From contig NZ_FOQM01000014.1 of the NCBI RefSeq assembly GCF_900113735.1, positions 102,859 to 166,858 of the forward strand: a stretch of DNA of 64,000 nt, written 5' to 3'. The notes under the pieces were generated by a model. It was not told the origin of the DNA and searched no databases. It was given only the letters and a program-made list of their open reading frames with translations. Positions 8,104 to 17,133 of the stretch are shown here, piece after piece (position 1 is the first letter of the stretch; each line of letters begins with the position of its first letter). A program made the translations under genes and the position numbers. This DNA is from Bradyrhizobium sp. Gha. GTDB taxonomy: Bacteria; Pseudomonadota; Alphaproteobacteria; Rhizobiales; Xanthobacteraceae.

Positions 8104-8958
8104 TCACCACTTCAATTCGCGCATCAGCGCCTTCGGCGGGTGGCCGAACAATTCCGTCACCGACTTCGGATCGAGCTGGTCGAGGCCCTCGAACTCCTCG
8201 GCATGAATGCCGCGCGTGACGAACAGGCAGTCGATGCCGAATTCGCGCGCGCCGGTCAGGTCGGTGCGGACGGAATCGCCGATCGCCAGCACTTTCTTGC
8301 GGTCGATCGGGTGGCCCCGGCGTTCGGCGGCGAGCGCCATCGCGCGCTCATAAATCGGCCGGTGGGGTTTGCCGTAGAAGATCACCTCGCCGCCGAGCTC
8401 GCGGTACAGCTCGGCGATCGCGCCGGCGCAATAGATCAGCCGGTCGCCGCGCTCGACAACGATGTCCGGGTTGGCGCAGACCAATGTCAGCCGGCGCTCG
8501 CGTGCCTTCAGCATCATGCCGCGATAGTCTTCCGCAGTCTCGGTCTCGTCGTCATAGAGGCCGGTGCAGACGATGTAGTCGGCTTGTTCCAGTGGCGCAG
8601 TCGTCGCCTCGAGGCCGCGATAGATCGAGTTGTCGCGCTCGGGGCCGAGCCAGAACATCTTGCGGCCGGGATGCTGGGCGACATAGAGCCGCGTCAAATC
8701 GCCGGAGGAGACGATCGCGTCGTAGGTCTCGTCGGCGACGCCCAGCTTGCGCAATTGCCGCTGCACGGAGTCAGCCGGACGCGGCGCATTGGTGATCATG
8801 ATCACCGTGCCGCCACGGCTGCGATAGGTGTGCAGCGCCTCGCAGGCCTCCGGGAAGGATTCCAGACCGTTATGGACGACGCCCCAGATGTCGCTGAGCA
8901 CGACATCGACCCCGGCCACGAGCTCGCGCAGGCTCTGTGCGAAATGCAGCGTGGTCAT
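8104..8958 (-). CDS. HAD-superfamily class IIA hydrolase-like protein (TIGR01459 type)
   Basis: 284 residues, related to the NagD-type HAD phosphatases: motif I at residue 23 (DIWGVVHNG), motif II Ser/Thr in MITNAPRP, the cap-domain stretch, motif III Lys in FYGKPHRPIYE, and motif IV in AIGDSVRTDLTGA. In motif I the usual second Asp (DxD) is replaced by Trp (D-I-W), which is typical of this subfamily and suggests altered chemistry. The phosphorylated substrate is unknown. The EAL-like gene ends 15 bp upstream on the same strand, so the two may be co-transcribed. Confidence 0.88.
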   Translation of the reverse strand: MTTLHFAQSLRELVAGVDVVLSDIWGVVHNGLESFPEACEALHTYRSRGGTVIMITNAPRPADSVQRQLRKLGVADETYDAIVSSGDLTRLYVAQHPGRKMFWLGPERDNSIYRGLEATTAPLEQADYIVCTGLYDDETETAEDYRGMMLKARERRLTLVCANPDIVVERGDRLIYCAGAIAELYRELGGEVIFYGKPHRPIYERAMALAAERRGHPIDRKKVLAIGDSVRTDLTGAREFGIDCLFVTRGIHAEEFEGLDQLDPKSVTELFGHPPKALMRELKW

Positions 8959-8973
8959 GATGCGCGCGGCCGA

Positions 8974-10461
8974 TCAAATGCGGCGCGCGAGTGCCGCGTT
9001 GCCGGTGACGCGCGATGGCGGAGCGGCGGGCGTGGCAGCCGAAGTTGCGCTTGGGGTTGAAGTACCGGAACCATTGGATACCTGAATGTCCTGCGCCTGG
9101 TTCGGCGCCGCTCCGCCGGTAGCAGATGCCCCCTCGGGCCGCAATGGCCGGGGTGGCGCGAACAGAAAGCCCTGGCCGAACCGCACATCATAATCGAGCA
9201 GATCGACCACTGCGCGCTCTCCCTCGATCCGCTCCGCGATCAAATCGATGCCGAAACGGCCGAGCAGGTCGGACAGGTCGGAGGGATGGATGTCCGAGGT
9301 CGAGGCTTGCCTGGGGTCCAGCAGGAGCGATGCCGGGACCTTGATGAAGCGCACGCCGCGGTCGGCGAGCTCGCGCGGCTCGATCCTGAGGTCCGTGACA
9401 TGGTCGATCGAGAAGCGGAAGCCGCGCTGCGCGAGGGCCGCGAGACTTTCGGTCTCGGCGGCGCCGAGGCCGCGGAAGGTCGCCTGCTTGAACTCCAGCA
9501 CCAGCGACGGCGCCAGCGCCCGGTTGGCCTCGAGGAAATCCAGGCATTGCGCGAAGGTGGTGGAATTGCCGAGCGTCGAGGCGGCGACGTTGCAGAACAC
9601 GCCGACATCCTTGTTGCGCACCATCAGCCGGCGCAACACCTGGACACAGCGCAGCAACACCATGTTGTCGATGCGCCCGATCAGTCCGGAGGCTTCGGCG
9701 ATGCTGATGAACTCTTCCGCGGCAATCAGCTGGTCGCGCTCGTCGCGGAGCCTGGTCACCGCTTCGTAGAAGCGGACCTTGCGCTGCGGCAGCGTCACCA
9801 TCGGCTGGAGAAAGATGTCGATGCGGTTCTCGTCGATGGCGTTGCGCAGCGTCGCCAGCATCTGGGTCTGGTTGCGGGCGTTGACGGTCTGAACGGCATT
9901 GGCTGACCTGGTCTGGACCGGCGGCGGCGTCGGCCGGGGTGGCGGTGCCGGAGCCGGCGGAGCAGCGGCCGGCCGCTCCTCGAAGGGCGCGATCCGGCCG
10001 ACGGGCGCTTCCGCCTCCAGCCGGGCGACCGGAGCGGGGACGGGCGCCGGCGCATGACCGGCCAGCATGTCCTCATGGGTCGATACCGTGGCGGCAAGCT
10101 GCCTGACCAGCCCACCGAGCTCGTTGATCTCGCCGACCACCGACTGGACACGATCGGAGTTGGTCGAATTGGACGAGGCGATGCGACCTTCGATCGCGGC
10201 GAGCCGGCGCCCGAACTCGGCCACCTGGCGGGCAAGGTCGGCGGTGCCCCGCGACAGGTCAGCGATCTGCCCGCCGACGTCGCTGCGGTCGCGGAGCCGC
10301 ATCGAGACTGCATTGTAGAGGATCAGGAAGGTCAGGGCAGTCAGCGCCACGATCGCGGATTCGGTTCCGCTGATGCCGGCGACCGAGTAGAGCACGAGCC
10401 CGAGCGAGGCCGCGACCAGAACCATGCAGAAGGCGATGAAGATCGTCGAAATGCGAATCAT
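8974..10461 (-). CDS. Membrane-anchored protein with a degenerate EAL domain
   Basis: 495 residues. Two N-terminal hydrophobic segments (about residues 5-50) are followed by a coiled-coil-like stretch (about 60-140), a Pro/Ala-rich linker (about 145-205) and a C-terminal EAL fold (about 210-445). The EAL signature reads YEAVTRL, the metal-binding DDFG motif reads SIDHV, and the later positions read FIKVP, LIAERIE and FGQGF. Loss of the paired Asp and of canonical EAL-L argues against c-di-GMP hydrolysis; a binding or scaffold role is more likely. It lies directly upstream of the HAD gene. Confidence 0.87.
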   Translation of the reverse strand: MIRISTIFIAFCMVLVAASLGLVLYSVAGISGTESAIVALTALTFLILYNAVSMRLRDRSDVGGQIADLSRGTADLARQVAEFGRRLAAIEGRIASSNSTNSDRVQSVVGEINELGGLVRQLAATVSTHEDMLAGHAPAPVPAPVARLEAEAPVGRIAPFEERPAAAPPAPAPPPRPTPPPVQTRSANAVQTVNARNQTQMLATLRNAIDENRIDIFLQPMVTLPQRKVRFYEAVTRLRDERDQLIAAEEFISIAEASGLIGRIDNMVLLRCVQVLRRLMVRNKDVGVFCNVAASTLGNSTTFAQCLDFLEANRALAPSLVLEFKQATFRGLGAAETESLAALAQRGFRFSIDHVTDLRIEPRELADRGVRFIKVPASLLLDPRQASTSDIHPSDLSDLLGRFGIDLIAERIEGERAVVDLLDYDVRFGQGFLFAPPRPLRPEGASATGGAAPNQAQDIQVSNGSGTSTPSATSAATPAAPPSRVTGNAALARRI

Positions 10462-10613
10462 GCCGCGCGTTACGCCTCAAGAGCTGATTGCCTCACCCGG
10501 AAAACACGGGGCGCAATTCGCACCCGTCGCGCCTCATGCTCCCCAAGCACGCATGACCTTAACATCATTGTTGATTCGAGGGGATAGCGGCCGACAGGCT
10601 CGCGTGGAGATCA

Positions 10614-11744
10614 TCAGGAGGGAGCGGCGGCGCCGACCGTGTCGGCCGAAACCGCCTCGCGGCTGCCGAGAGGCTTGGGGCGTCCTGTGGTCGTGTCGCG
10701 CAGGGTCTGCCGTTCGATCTCCGAGTTCAGCTCGGCACCGAACATGATCACGATCGCCGACATCCACATCCACGTCATCAAGCCGATCGCGGCGCCCAGC
10801 GAGCCGTAGGTGGCGCTGTAATTGGCGAAGGCCGAGAGATACCAGGATAGCAACGCCGAGCCGGCGATCCAGAGCAGGGCGGCGGTCACGGCGCCGATAC
10901 TCAGCCATTGCCAGCGCGGTTCGTCGCGGCTCGGTGCGAAGCGGTAGAGGATGGCAAGCGCCACCAACAGGATGACGAACAGCAGGGGCCAGCGGGCGAG
11001 CGCGACGATCAGCTTGCTCTCGGGCGCAATGCCGAGATGATCGAGCGCAAGCGGGAAGGCGACGACGGCGGCCACCATCAGCAGCAGCGCGACGATGCCA
11101 CCGACCGTGAAGCAGAGTGTAATCAGGTTGAGCTTGATGAAGCCGCGCTTCTCGCGCTCCTCATAAGCGACGTTGAGGGCGTCGAAGATCGCTTTAACCC
11201 CGGCATTGGCGCTCCAGATTGCGAGCGCAAGACCGAACAGGAAAGTGGCGCCAAGCGCCGTGTTGCCTTTCGATACGACGCGTCCGACCTGCTCCTGGAC
11301 AATCTGGAAGGTGCCTTCGGGCAGCATCATCGCGAGCTTCTGGAGATTGTCAGTGATGGTCGCGGGATTGGCGAACAGGCCGTAGGAAGAAACCAGTGCA
11401 GTCACGGCGGGAAAGATCGCGAGCAGCCCGAAGAATACCACCCCACCAGCGGTCGCCAGCAGGCGATCGTCGCCGATGCGCTGATAGGTGCGCCAGAAAA
11501 TATCCTTCCAGCCCGCCCAGGGAATAGCGAACGGACTTTTCGACCGGCGCCCGTGCCCGGGCTGCGTCGCTGCGCCCGCCGGGCTCGTCTCCGGCGAATG
11601 TCCTTCGCTGTTGCGATGGTCTTGAGGAGGCCGCGGCCGGATCAAGCCGGAATCCTGAAAGTAGCGTTCGGCGCTCAGCACGAACACGGCTGTGGCGGCG
11701 ACCAGGAGCCAGCTGTCGAGCTGCTCGTTGTGCCGCGCACGCAT
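10614..11744 (-). CDS. YihY/BrkB-family inner-membrane protein
   Basis: 376 residues. After a hydrophilic N-terminus the protein has the BrkB/YihY core: DRLLATAGGVVFFGLLAIFPAV near residue 95, then about six hydrophobic segments, with SANAGVKAIFDALNVAYEE and YGSLGAAIGLMTWMWMSAIVIMFGAELNSE as family-typical patches. The family is called 'virulence factor BrkB' or 'RNase BN' in old annotations, but its transport or envelope function is not settled and it is not an RNase. One base separates its start from the stop of the upstream holin-like gene, so they are probably an operon. Confidence 0.9.
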   Translation of the reverse strand: MRARHNEQLDSWLLVAATAVFVLSAERYFQDSGLIRPRPPQDHRNSEGHSPETSPAGAATQPGHGRRSKSPFAIPWAGWKDIFWRTYQRIGDDRLLATAGGVVFFGLLAIFPAVTALVSSYGLFANPATITDNLQKLAMMLPEGTFQIVQEQVGRVVSKGNTALGATFLFGLALAIWSANAGVKAIFDALNVAYEEREKRGFIKLNLITLCFTVGGIVALLLMVAAVVAFPLALDHLGIAPESKLIVALARWPLLFVILLVALAILYRFAPSRDEPRWQWLSIGAVTAALLWIAGSALLSWYLSAFANYSATYGSLGAAIGLMTWMWMSAIVIMFGAELNSEIERQTLRDTTTGRPKPLGSREAVSADTVGAAAPS

Positions 11745-11745
11745 G

Positions 11746-12333
11746 TCAGGCGTCCAATCCGTGGCGGGAGCGCCTTCGGCGCGCTGCCGTGACGCCCAGC
11801 AGCCCGATGGCTGCGAGCATCAAGCCCAGTTGCACGGGGCGGTTGGCAAGAACTGCCGAAGTTCTGCCATCCTGGCTGCGTTCTCCCGGCGCGACCGGTA
11901 CCAGAGGGATCGTCGTCGCGACCTCTTTCACGGCCTGCTTGACCGTTCCACGCGGGATCCGCGGCGTGGCGATGGCCACACGCATCCGGCTTGCAAGCGG
12001 CACGATCGGCTTGGTCCGGCGACGGATTTGCGCCATGGCTACTCCGGCACAGGCTGCGGCGAGCACCAGGAGCACCGCCGCCACGGCACCAAAGCCCCAG
12101 AACTGTCCGTAATTGATGGCGATCCAGCGATACAGCGCGATCAGGCCGACAAAGAAGGTTGCGACCAGGAACAACCCGGCCACCGCGAACAGTCCGGCCG
12201 CGACCGCATAGGACGTGATCCGTCCAGTGGTCTGACTGGTGCGGTCACGCAGGTAAGATCGCGCCGCGCGCTTGAGATGGTTGAGTTTCAGCGCCATGCC
12301 GGCGCGCAGCAATTCGCCCGATGGCGCGAGCAT
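11746..12333 (-). CDS. Holin-superfamily-like membrane protein
   Basis: 195 residues with hydrophobic segments near residues 42-67 and 82-102 and a third near the C-terminus (QLGLMLAAIGLLGVTAA) followed by an Arg-rich end. This resembles the phage-holin-superfamily / DUF1469-type proteins often found beside small membrane stress proteins in Rhizobiales, but the assignment is weak. It is placed one base ahead of the BrkB-like gene. Start alternatives include the internal Met at residue 13 (12297). Confidence 0.65.
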   Translation of the reverse strand: MLAPSGELLRAGMALKLNHLKRAARSYLRDRTSQTTGRITSYAVAAGLFAVAGLFLVATFFVGLIALYRWIAINYGQFWGFGAVAAVLLVLAAACAGVAMAQIRRRTKPIVPLASRMRVAIATPRIPRGTVKQAVKEVATTIPLVPVAPGERSQDGRTSAVLANRPVQLGLMLAAIGLLGVTAARRRRSRHGLDA

Positions 12334-12411
12334 GTGGACATCCTCCGACAGCGAAACATTCGTCGGGGGTGAACGTGGCGGAATTTGACTTGTTCCGGAG
12401 CGCTCGCTCGA

Positions 12412-13371
12412 TCAGCCGAGATCGGCGGCCGCGATCCAGAATACCTCGCCCTCGGAATCTTCCGTATCGAGCCAGAGCAGGGGCAGTTCCGGAAAGGCCT
12501 CGTCGACCCGCTCGCGGCCGCGGCCGATCTCGCAAAGCAGGCCGCCGTCCGGCGTCAGGTGATCGGGCGCATCGCGCAGGATGCGCCTGATGACGTCGAG
12601 ACCGTCGGGGCCACCGTCGAAGGCAAGTTTGGGCTCGGCCCGGCATTCCGGCGGCAATGCCGCCATGCCTTCGGCGTCGACGTAAGGCGGGTTGGTGATG
12701 ATCAGATCGTATTTGTTGCCGCCAAGCGGCGCGAACAGATCACCGCGGTGGAGCGTGATCCGTTGATCCAGCCCATGTTCCCCGACATTGCGCATGGCGA
12801 CCTCGAGCGCCCCCTTGGAGACGTCGACAGCGTCGACCTCGGCATTGGGGAAATGATACGCGGCGAGGATCGCGAGGCACCCCGAACCGGTGCAGAGATC
12901 GAGCACGCGCGCGACGGAGCTGGGGTCGTCGATGAGCGAGCCGACCTCGCCGTCGCCGCCGAAATGCGAGTCGAGCAGCTCGCCGATGAAGGAACGCGGA
13001 ACGATGACGCGCTCGTCGACATAGAAAGGCAGGCCGCGCATGTAGATCTTGTTGACGAGATAGGCCGTCGGTTTGCGCGTTGTGATGCGCTGATGAACCA
13101 GATCGAGGAGGGCCTTGCTCTCCGCTACGGTGACACGCGCTTGAGCAAAGCTCTCGAATTGGTCGGGATGCAGATGCAGGGCCTCGCACACCAGGAAGAT
13201 CGCCTCGGCGACCGGATCGGTCGTGCCGTGGGCAAAGGCGAGTTTCGCCTCCACGAAGCGGCTCACCGCATAGCGGACGAAATCGAGCAGCGAGACGAGC
13301 TCGCCGGGGCCGGGCTTGGCGAGTTTGGGCGCCCCGCGGCCGCCCACGGGCTTCTTGGATGCTCTTGCCAT
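12412..13371 (-). CDS. prmB: Ribosomal protein L3 glutamine N5-methyltransferase PrmB
   Basis: 319 residues of the HemK/PrmB family. The SAM site is VLDLCTGSGCLAILAA near residue 177 and the catalytic NPPY motif is ITNPPYVDAEGMAALP near 220, followed by EPKLAFDGGPDGLDVI. The N-terminal helical domain and the VIVPRSFIGELLDSHF stretch fit PrmB better than PrmC. It methylates Gln in ribosomal protein L3 in the cytosol. Its ATG shares one base with the stop of moaE, so translation is probably coupled in the uvrC-pgsA-moaD-moaE-prmB run. Confidence 0.9.
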   Translation of the reverse strand: MARASKKPVGGRGAPKLAKPGPGELVSLLDFVRYAVSRFVEAKLAFAHGTTDPVAEAIFLVCEALHLHPDQFESFAQARVTVAESKALLDLVHQRITTRKPTAYLVNKIYMRGLPFYVDERVIVPRSFIGELLDSHFGGDGEVGSLIDDPSSVARVLDLCTGSGCLAILAAYHFPNAEVDAVDVSKGALEVAMRNVGEHGLDQRITLHRGDLFAPLGGNKYDLIITNPPYVDAEGMAALPPECRAEPKLAFDGGPDGLDVIRRILRDAPDHLTPDGGLLCEIGRGRERVDEAFPELPLLWLDTEDSEGEVFWIAAADLG

Positions 13372-13853
13372 CAGGATTTGGTCCAGCGTGCGGCGGCCTC
13401 GTCGTCACGGGCATGGGCCTCGACCCAGCCGGTGCCGGTGGCGCTCTCTTCCTTTTTCCAGAACGGGGCGCTGGTCTTGAGATAATCCATCAGGAACTCG
13501 GCCGCCTCGAATGCCGCCCGGCGGTGTTGCGAGGCGGTGAGCACCAGCACGATGTTCTGGCCGGGCACGAACCGCCCCACGCGATGGATGACGGTGACGC
13601 CGTTGAGCGGCCAGCGCGACAAGGCTTCATCGACATGGCGCTTGATCTCTTCTTCCGCCATGCCGGGATAATGCTCGAGCGTGAGCGCGGCGATATCAGA
13701 GCTATCCTCGTCGGCGCGGCAGATGCCCGAGAAGCTGACGACCGCGCCGATATCGGTGCGGCCATGGGTCAGGACCGCGATCTCGCGTGCGATGTCGAAA
13801 TCGTCTTCCTGAATGCGGATGGCGACGGGGCAGCTGGCGAGGGAGGAGGTCAT
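13371..13853 (-). CDS. moaE: Molybdopterin synthase catalytic subunit MoaE
   Basis: 160 residues. Family features are GAVVSFSGICR near residue 40, LTLEHYPGMAEEEI near 66, VTVIHRVGRFVPGQNIVLVLTASQHR near 93 and the catalytic-lysine region YLKTSAPFWKKE near 131. MoaE moves sulfur from the thiocarboxylated MoaD tail to precursor Z during molybdenum-cofactor synthesis. It starts 3 bp after the moaD stop and overlaps prmB by one base. Confidence 0.95.
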   Translation of the reverse strand: MTSSLASCPVAIRIQEDDFDIAREIAVLTHGRTDIGAVVSFSGICRADEDSSDIAALTLEHYPGMAEEEIKRHVDEALSRWPLNGVTVIHRVGRFVPGQNIVLVLTASQHRRAAFEAAEFLMDYLKTSAPFWKKEESATGTGWVEAHARDDEAAARWTKS

Positions 13854-13856
13854 GAC

Positions 13857-14108
13857 CTAACCGCCGGTCATCGGCGGGAAGAATGCGATCTCGCGGGCGC
13901 CTGATATCGCGGCGTCCGCCTTGACGTGGGCGTGGTCGATCGCGGTGCGGATCACCTTCGGCTTCTCGAAGGCATAGGCGTAGGCTTCACTCTGGCCCGA
14001 CAGCCAGGTGATCAGCTCCGCGACGGTGCGCACCGTCGCGGGCGGCTCGATGGTCTCTTCGGCCTTGCCGACACGCTCGCGCACCCAGGCGAAATACTTC
14101 ACCTTCAT
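13857..14108 (-). CDS. moaD: Molybdopterin synthase sulfur-carrier subunit MoaD
   Basis: 83 residues with the ubiquitin-like fold pattern (MKVKYFAWVRERVGKAEE at the start) and the C-terminal PPMTGG, whose terminal Gly-Gly is adenylated and thiocarboxylated. It is the sulfur donor for MoaE. Its start overlaps the pgsA stop by 4 bp and moaE follows directly. Confidence 0.95.
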   Translation of the reverse strand: MKVKYFAWVRERVGKAEETIEPPATVRTVAELITWLSGQSEAYAYAFEKPKVIRTAIDHAHVKADAAISGAREIAFFPPMTGG

Positions 14109-14722
14109 CCTTCATCCTCCTTGATGAGGTGATGGATGCCGGCGCGGAAATAATCGTAGCCGGTGTACATGGTCAGGATTGCCGAGGCCCACAGCAGGAC
14201 GAGGCCGATCAGCGAGACGATGGGGAGCACCTCGTCACCGGCTGGACCTGCGAGCAGGAAGCCGATGGCGACGAGCTGCACCGTGGTCTTCCACTTGGCG
14301 AGCTTGGTGACGGGCACGCTGACACGGAGCGCCGCGAGGTATTCGCGCAGGCCCGAGACCAGGATCTCACGGCAAAGGATCACGATGGCGGCCCATAGCG
14401 ACCAGCCATGGATGATGCCATCGGCCGCCAGCATCAGCAGGCAGGAGGCGACCAGCAGCTTGTCGGCGATGGGGTCGAGCATCCGGCCGAACGCCGATTG
14501 CTGATTCCAGATCCGCGCGTAATAGCCGTCGAGATAATCCGTCACCCCGGCGCCGATGAAGATGGCGACCGCAACCCAGCGCAGCCACAGCGGGTAGTCC
14601 ATGATCGACTGCGCATAGATGCATCCGACCACGACCGGGATCGCGGCGATCCGGCCATAGGTCAGGATGTTCGGGAGGGACATCGCGCGGCTGGTCGTCC
14701 CTCGTGTCGTGGCGATGTTCAT
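14105..14722 (-). CDS. pgsA: CDP-diacylglycerol--glycerol-3-phosphate 3-phosphatidyltransferase
   Basis: About 205 residues with several membrane segments and the CDP-alcohol phosphotransferase motif: DYLDGYYAR, then eight residues, GRMLDPIADK (D-G-x2-A-R-x8-G-x3-D-x3-D). It makes phosphatidylglycerophosphate, the first committed step to phosphatidylglycerol and cardiolipin, at the inner membrane. I chose ATG 14722 because AGGACGG precedes it; ATG 14683 (MSLPNILTYGR) is the start used in many homologues and is possible. It overlaps moaD by 4 bp. Confidence 0.93.
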   Translation of the reverse strand: MNIATTRGTTSRAMSLPNILTYGRIAAIPVVVGCIYAQSIMDYPLWLRWVAVAIFIGAGVTDYLDGYYARIWNQQSAFGRMLDPIADKLLVASCLLMLAADGIIHGWSLWAAIVILCREILVSGLREYLAALRVSVPVTKLAKWKTTVQLVAIGFLLAGPAGDEVLPIVSLIGLVLLWASAILTMYTGYDYFRAGIHHLIKEDEG

Positions 14723-14816
14723 CCGTCCTACCAATACCGCTCAAGCCCGAAGGTCAACCGTCCGCGCCCAAATGGGGCCGGGCATGCGACGACCATATGA
14801 CGACAGTCCCTTTAGT

Positions 14817-16892
14817 TCACCCCGGCTGGGGATGGAAATAGTCGAATATCCTGCGGGCGCTTTCGGCGCTTACCCCAGGAACCTTGCCGAGATCGGCGAT
14901 CGAGGCCCGTTCGATCTCCTTCAGGGTTCCGAAATGATGCAGCAAGGCACGTTTGCGTGACGGGCCGATGCCCGCAATCTCCTGCAAGCCGGCCTCGCGG
15001 ATGTCCTTCTTGCGCAACTTGCGGTGCGAGCCGATGACGAAGCGGTGGGCCTCGTCCCGCAGGCGCTGGATGAAATAGAGCACAGGATCGCGCGGCTCCA
15101 GCTTGATCGCCTCGCGCTCCGGCATGAACAGGGTTTCGCGGCCGGCATCCCGGTCGGGACCCTTGGCGACCGACATCAGCGACACCTGGGTCAGCCCGAG
15201 ATTGGCAAAGATCTCCCTGACGGCATTCAGTTGGCCGCGGCCGCCGTCGATGATCACGAGGTCGGGCCATTGCGGGAAATCGTCGTCCTTGGCCTTGTTG
15301 TTGTCCTTGGCCGCGCCCTCTTCGGGCGGCTTGATCAGGCGCTTGAAGCGGCGCTCCAGCACCTCGCGCATCATGGCGAAGTCGTCGCCCGGCGTGATCC
15401 CTTCCGACTTGATGTTGAACTTGCGGTATTGGTTTTTGACGAACCCATCGGGGCCGGCGACGATCATGGCACCCACCGCATTGGTGCCCTGGATGTGGCT
15501 GTTGTCGTAGACCTCGATGCGCTTGGGCGCATGCGGCAGGCCCAGCGTCGTGGCTATGGCATCGAGCAGGCGGCTCTGGGTTGCGGTATCGGCGAGCTTG
15601 CGGCCAAGCGCTTCGCGCGCATTGGTCAGGGCGTGGGCGACGAGCTCTTTCTTCTCGCCGCGCTTGGGCGTGATGAGCTCGACCTTGTGGCCCGCCTTGA
15701 TCGCCAGCGCATTGGCGAGAAGCTCCATCTCGTCGATCTCGTGCGAGAGCAGAATGGTCTTCGGCGGCGGCTTGTCGTCGTAGAACTGGGCGAGGAACGA
15801 GCCAAGCACCTCTTCCGGCGTATAGGTCTTCTCGGCGCGGGGGAAATAGGCGCGATTGCCCCAGTTCTGTCCGGTGCGGAAGAAGAACACCTCGACGCAG
15901 GAGAAGCCGCCCTCCTGGTGAATGGCGAACACGTCGGCTTCCTCGACCGTCCTTGGATTGATGCCCTGCTGTGACTGGATCGCTGACAGGGCTGCGAGGC
16001 GATCACGATAGAGCGCCGCGCGCTCGAATTCGAGCTCGCCGGAGGCCTTCTCCATCTCGCCGGCAAGCTCCTGCTTCACCGCATGGCTCTTGCCGGACAG
16101 GAAGTCGGTCGCCTCGCGCACCAGCGTCGTATAGCCACCGAAGTCGATCTCGCGCGTGCAGGGGCCGGCGCAGCGGCGGATCTGGTGGAGCAGGCACGGC
16201 CGGGTGCGGCTCTCGAAAAACGAGTCCGTGCAGGAGCGGATCAGGAATGCGCGCTGCAAGGCCGTGATGGTGCGGTTGACGGCGCCGGCGGAGGCGAACG
16301 GGCCGAAATAGCGCCCGGCCCTGGTCTGCGCGCCGCGATGCTTCAAGATTTGCGGCGCCCAATGGTCGCCGGTGATCAGGATGTAGGGAAACGACTTGTC
16401 GTCGCGCAGCTGCACGTTGAAGCGCGGCCGCAGCTGCTTGATGAGATTGGCTTCCAGCAGCAGCGCTTCGGTTTCGGTCGCGGTCGAGACGATCTCCACG
16501 GTCACCGTGGCCGCGATCATGCGCAGGATGCGCGCCGGTAGCGGCGCGCTCTGGCGCGCGTAGCTGGACAAGCGCTTTTTGACGTTCTTGGCCTTGCCGA
16601 CATAGAGGACGTCGGCGTTCGCACTGAGCATGCGATAGACGCCGGGCGAGGTCGGCGCGAGCCGCACCGCGCGCTCGATCGCCTCATGACCCGTCGCCAG
16701 CGGCTCTTCGCCGATCGCGCCGCTCTCTTCCAGGATGTCAGGCAGCCGCGCATCGTCCTCGTCATCGCCGCCGGCGGTGGCGGGATCGAGGTCCGGCGGG
16801 GCCACGTCTTGGGCTGGGGCCTTGGTCGGAGCGGCCTGCTGCGAGGTGCGCGCGCGGGCGTCGTCCGGCTTGTCGGTGGAATCGTGAACCAT
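14817..16892 (-). CDS. uvrC: Excinuclease ABC subunit C
   Basis: 691 residues. After about 75 acidic and Ala-rich residues comes the GIY-YIG nuclease domain (SPGVYRMLSANADVLYVGKAKNVKKRL). Next are the four-Cys patch (CLLHQIRRCAGPC), a UVR helix pair near residue 265, the RNase H-like endonuclease domain (IEVYDNSHIQGTNAVGAMIV; VIIDGGRGQLNAV) and the C-terminal helix-hairpin-helix pair (EIAGIGPSRKRALL). It makes both incisions in nucleotide excision repair with UvrA and UvrB; uvrB is also in this window. The N-terminal extension is longer than in E. coli (610 residues). Confidence 0.96.
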   Translation of the reverse strand: MVHDSTDKPDDARARTSQQAAPTKAPAQDVAPPDLDPATAGGDDEDDARLPDILEESGAIGEEPLATGHEAIERAVRLAPTSPGVYRMLSANADVLYVGKAKNVKKRLSSYARQSAPLPARILRMIAATVTVEIVSTATETEALLLEANLIKQLRPRFNVQLRDDKSFPYILITGDHWAPQILKHRGAQTRAGRYFGPFASAGAVNRTITALQRAFLIRSCTDSFFESRTRPCLLHQIRRCAGPCTREIDFGGYTTLVREATDFLSGKSHAVKQELAGEMEKASGELEFERAALYRDRLAALSAIQSQQGINPRTVEEADVFAIHQEGGFSCVEVFFFRTGQNWGNRAYFPRAEKTYTPEEVLGSFLAQFYDDKPPPKTILLSHEIDEMELLANALAIKAGHKVELITPKRGEKKELVAHALTNAREALGRKLADTATQSRLLDAIATTLGLPHAPKRIEVYDNSHIQGTNAVGAMIVAGPDGFVKNQYRKFNIKSEGITPGDDFAMMREVLERRFKRLIKPPEEGAAKDNNKAKDDDFPQWPDLVIIDGGRGQLNAVREIFANLGLTQVSLMSVAKGPDRDAGRETLFMPEREAIKLEPRDPVLYFIQRLRDEAHRFVIGSHRKLRKKDIREAGLQEIAGIGPSRKRALLHHFGTLKEIERASIADLGKVPGVSAESARRIFDYFHPQPG

Positions 16893-17133
16893 GGAGCGAA
16901 TTTAGGCGCTGGGGGGATCGATTTGAAGTTACGGCCGGGCTGCGCGCACAGGAAGGCGCGCAGTTCCCGGTAACGCTTCCTTAAGTCTGTTAACAGCGCG
17001 GTAACCGGTCTTAACAGGCCTTTAACTTAAAACTCTCGATAAATCTTACGCGAAAAGTGGTGGTTCCGTAACCATGCAGCCGGGCCTGGCGCGGGCCTCG
17101 CACCCGGTTACGGCAGTTGCGTTGGAGTGTGTG

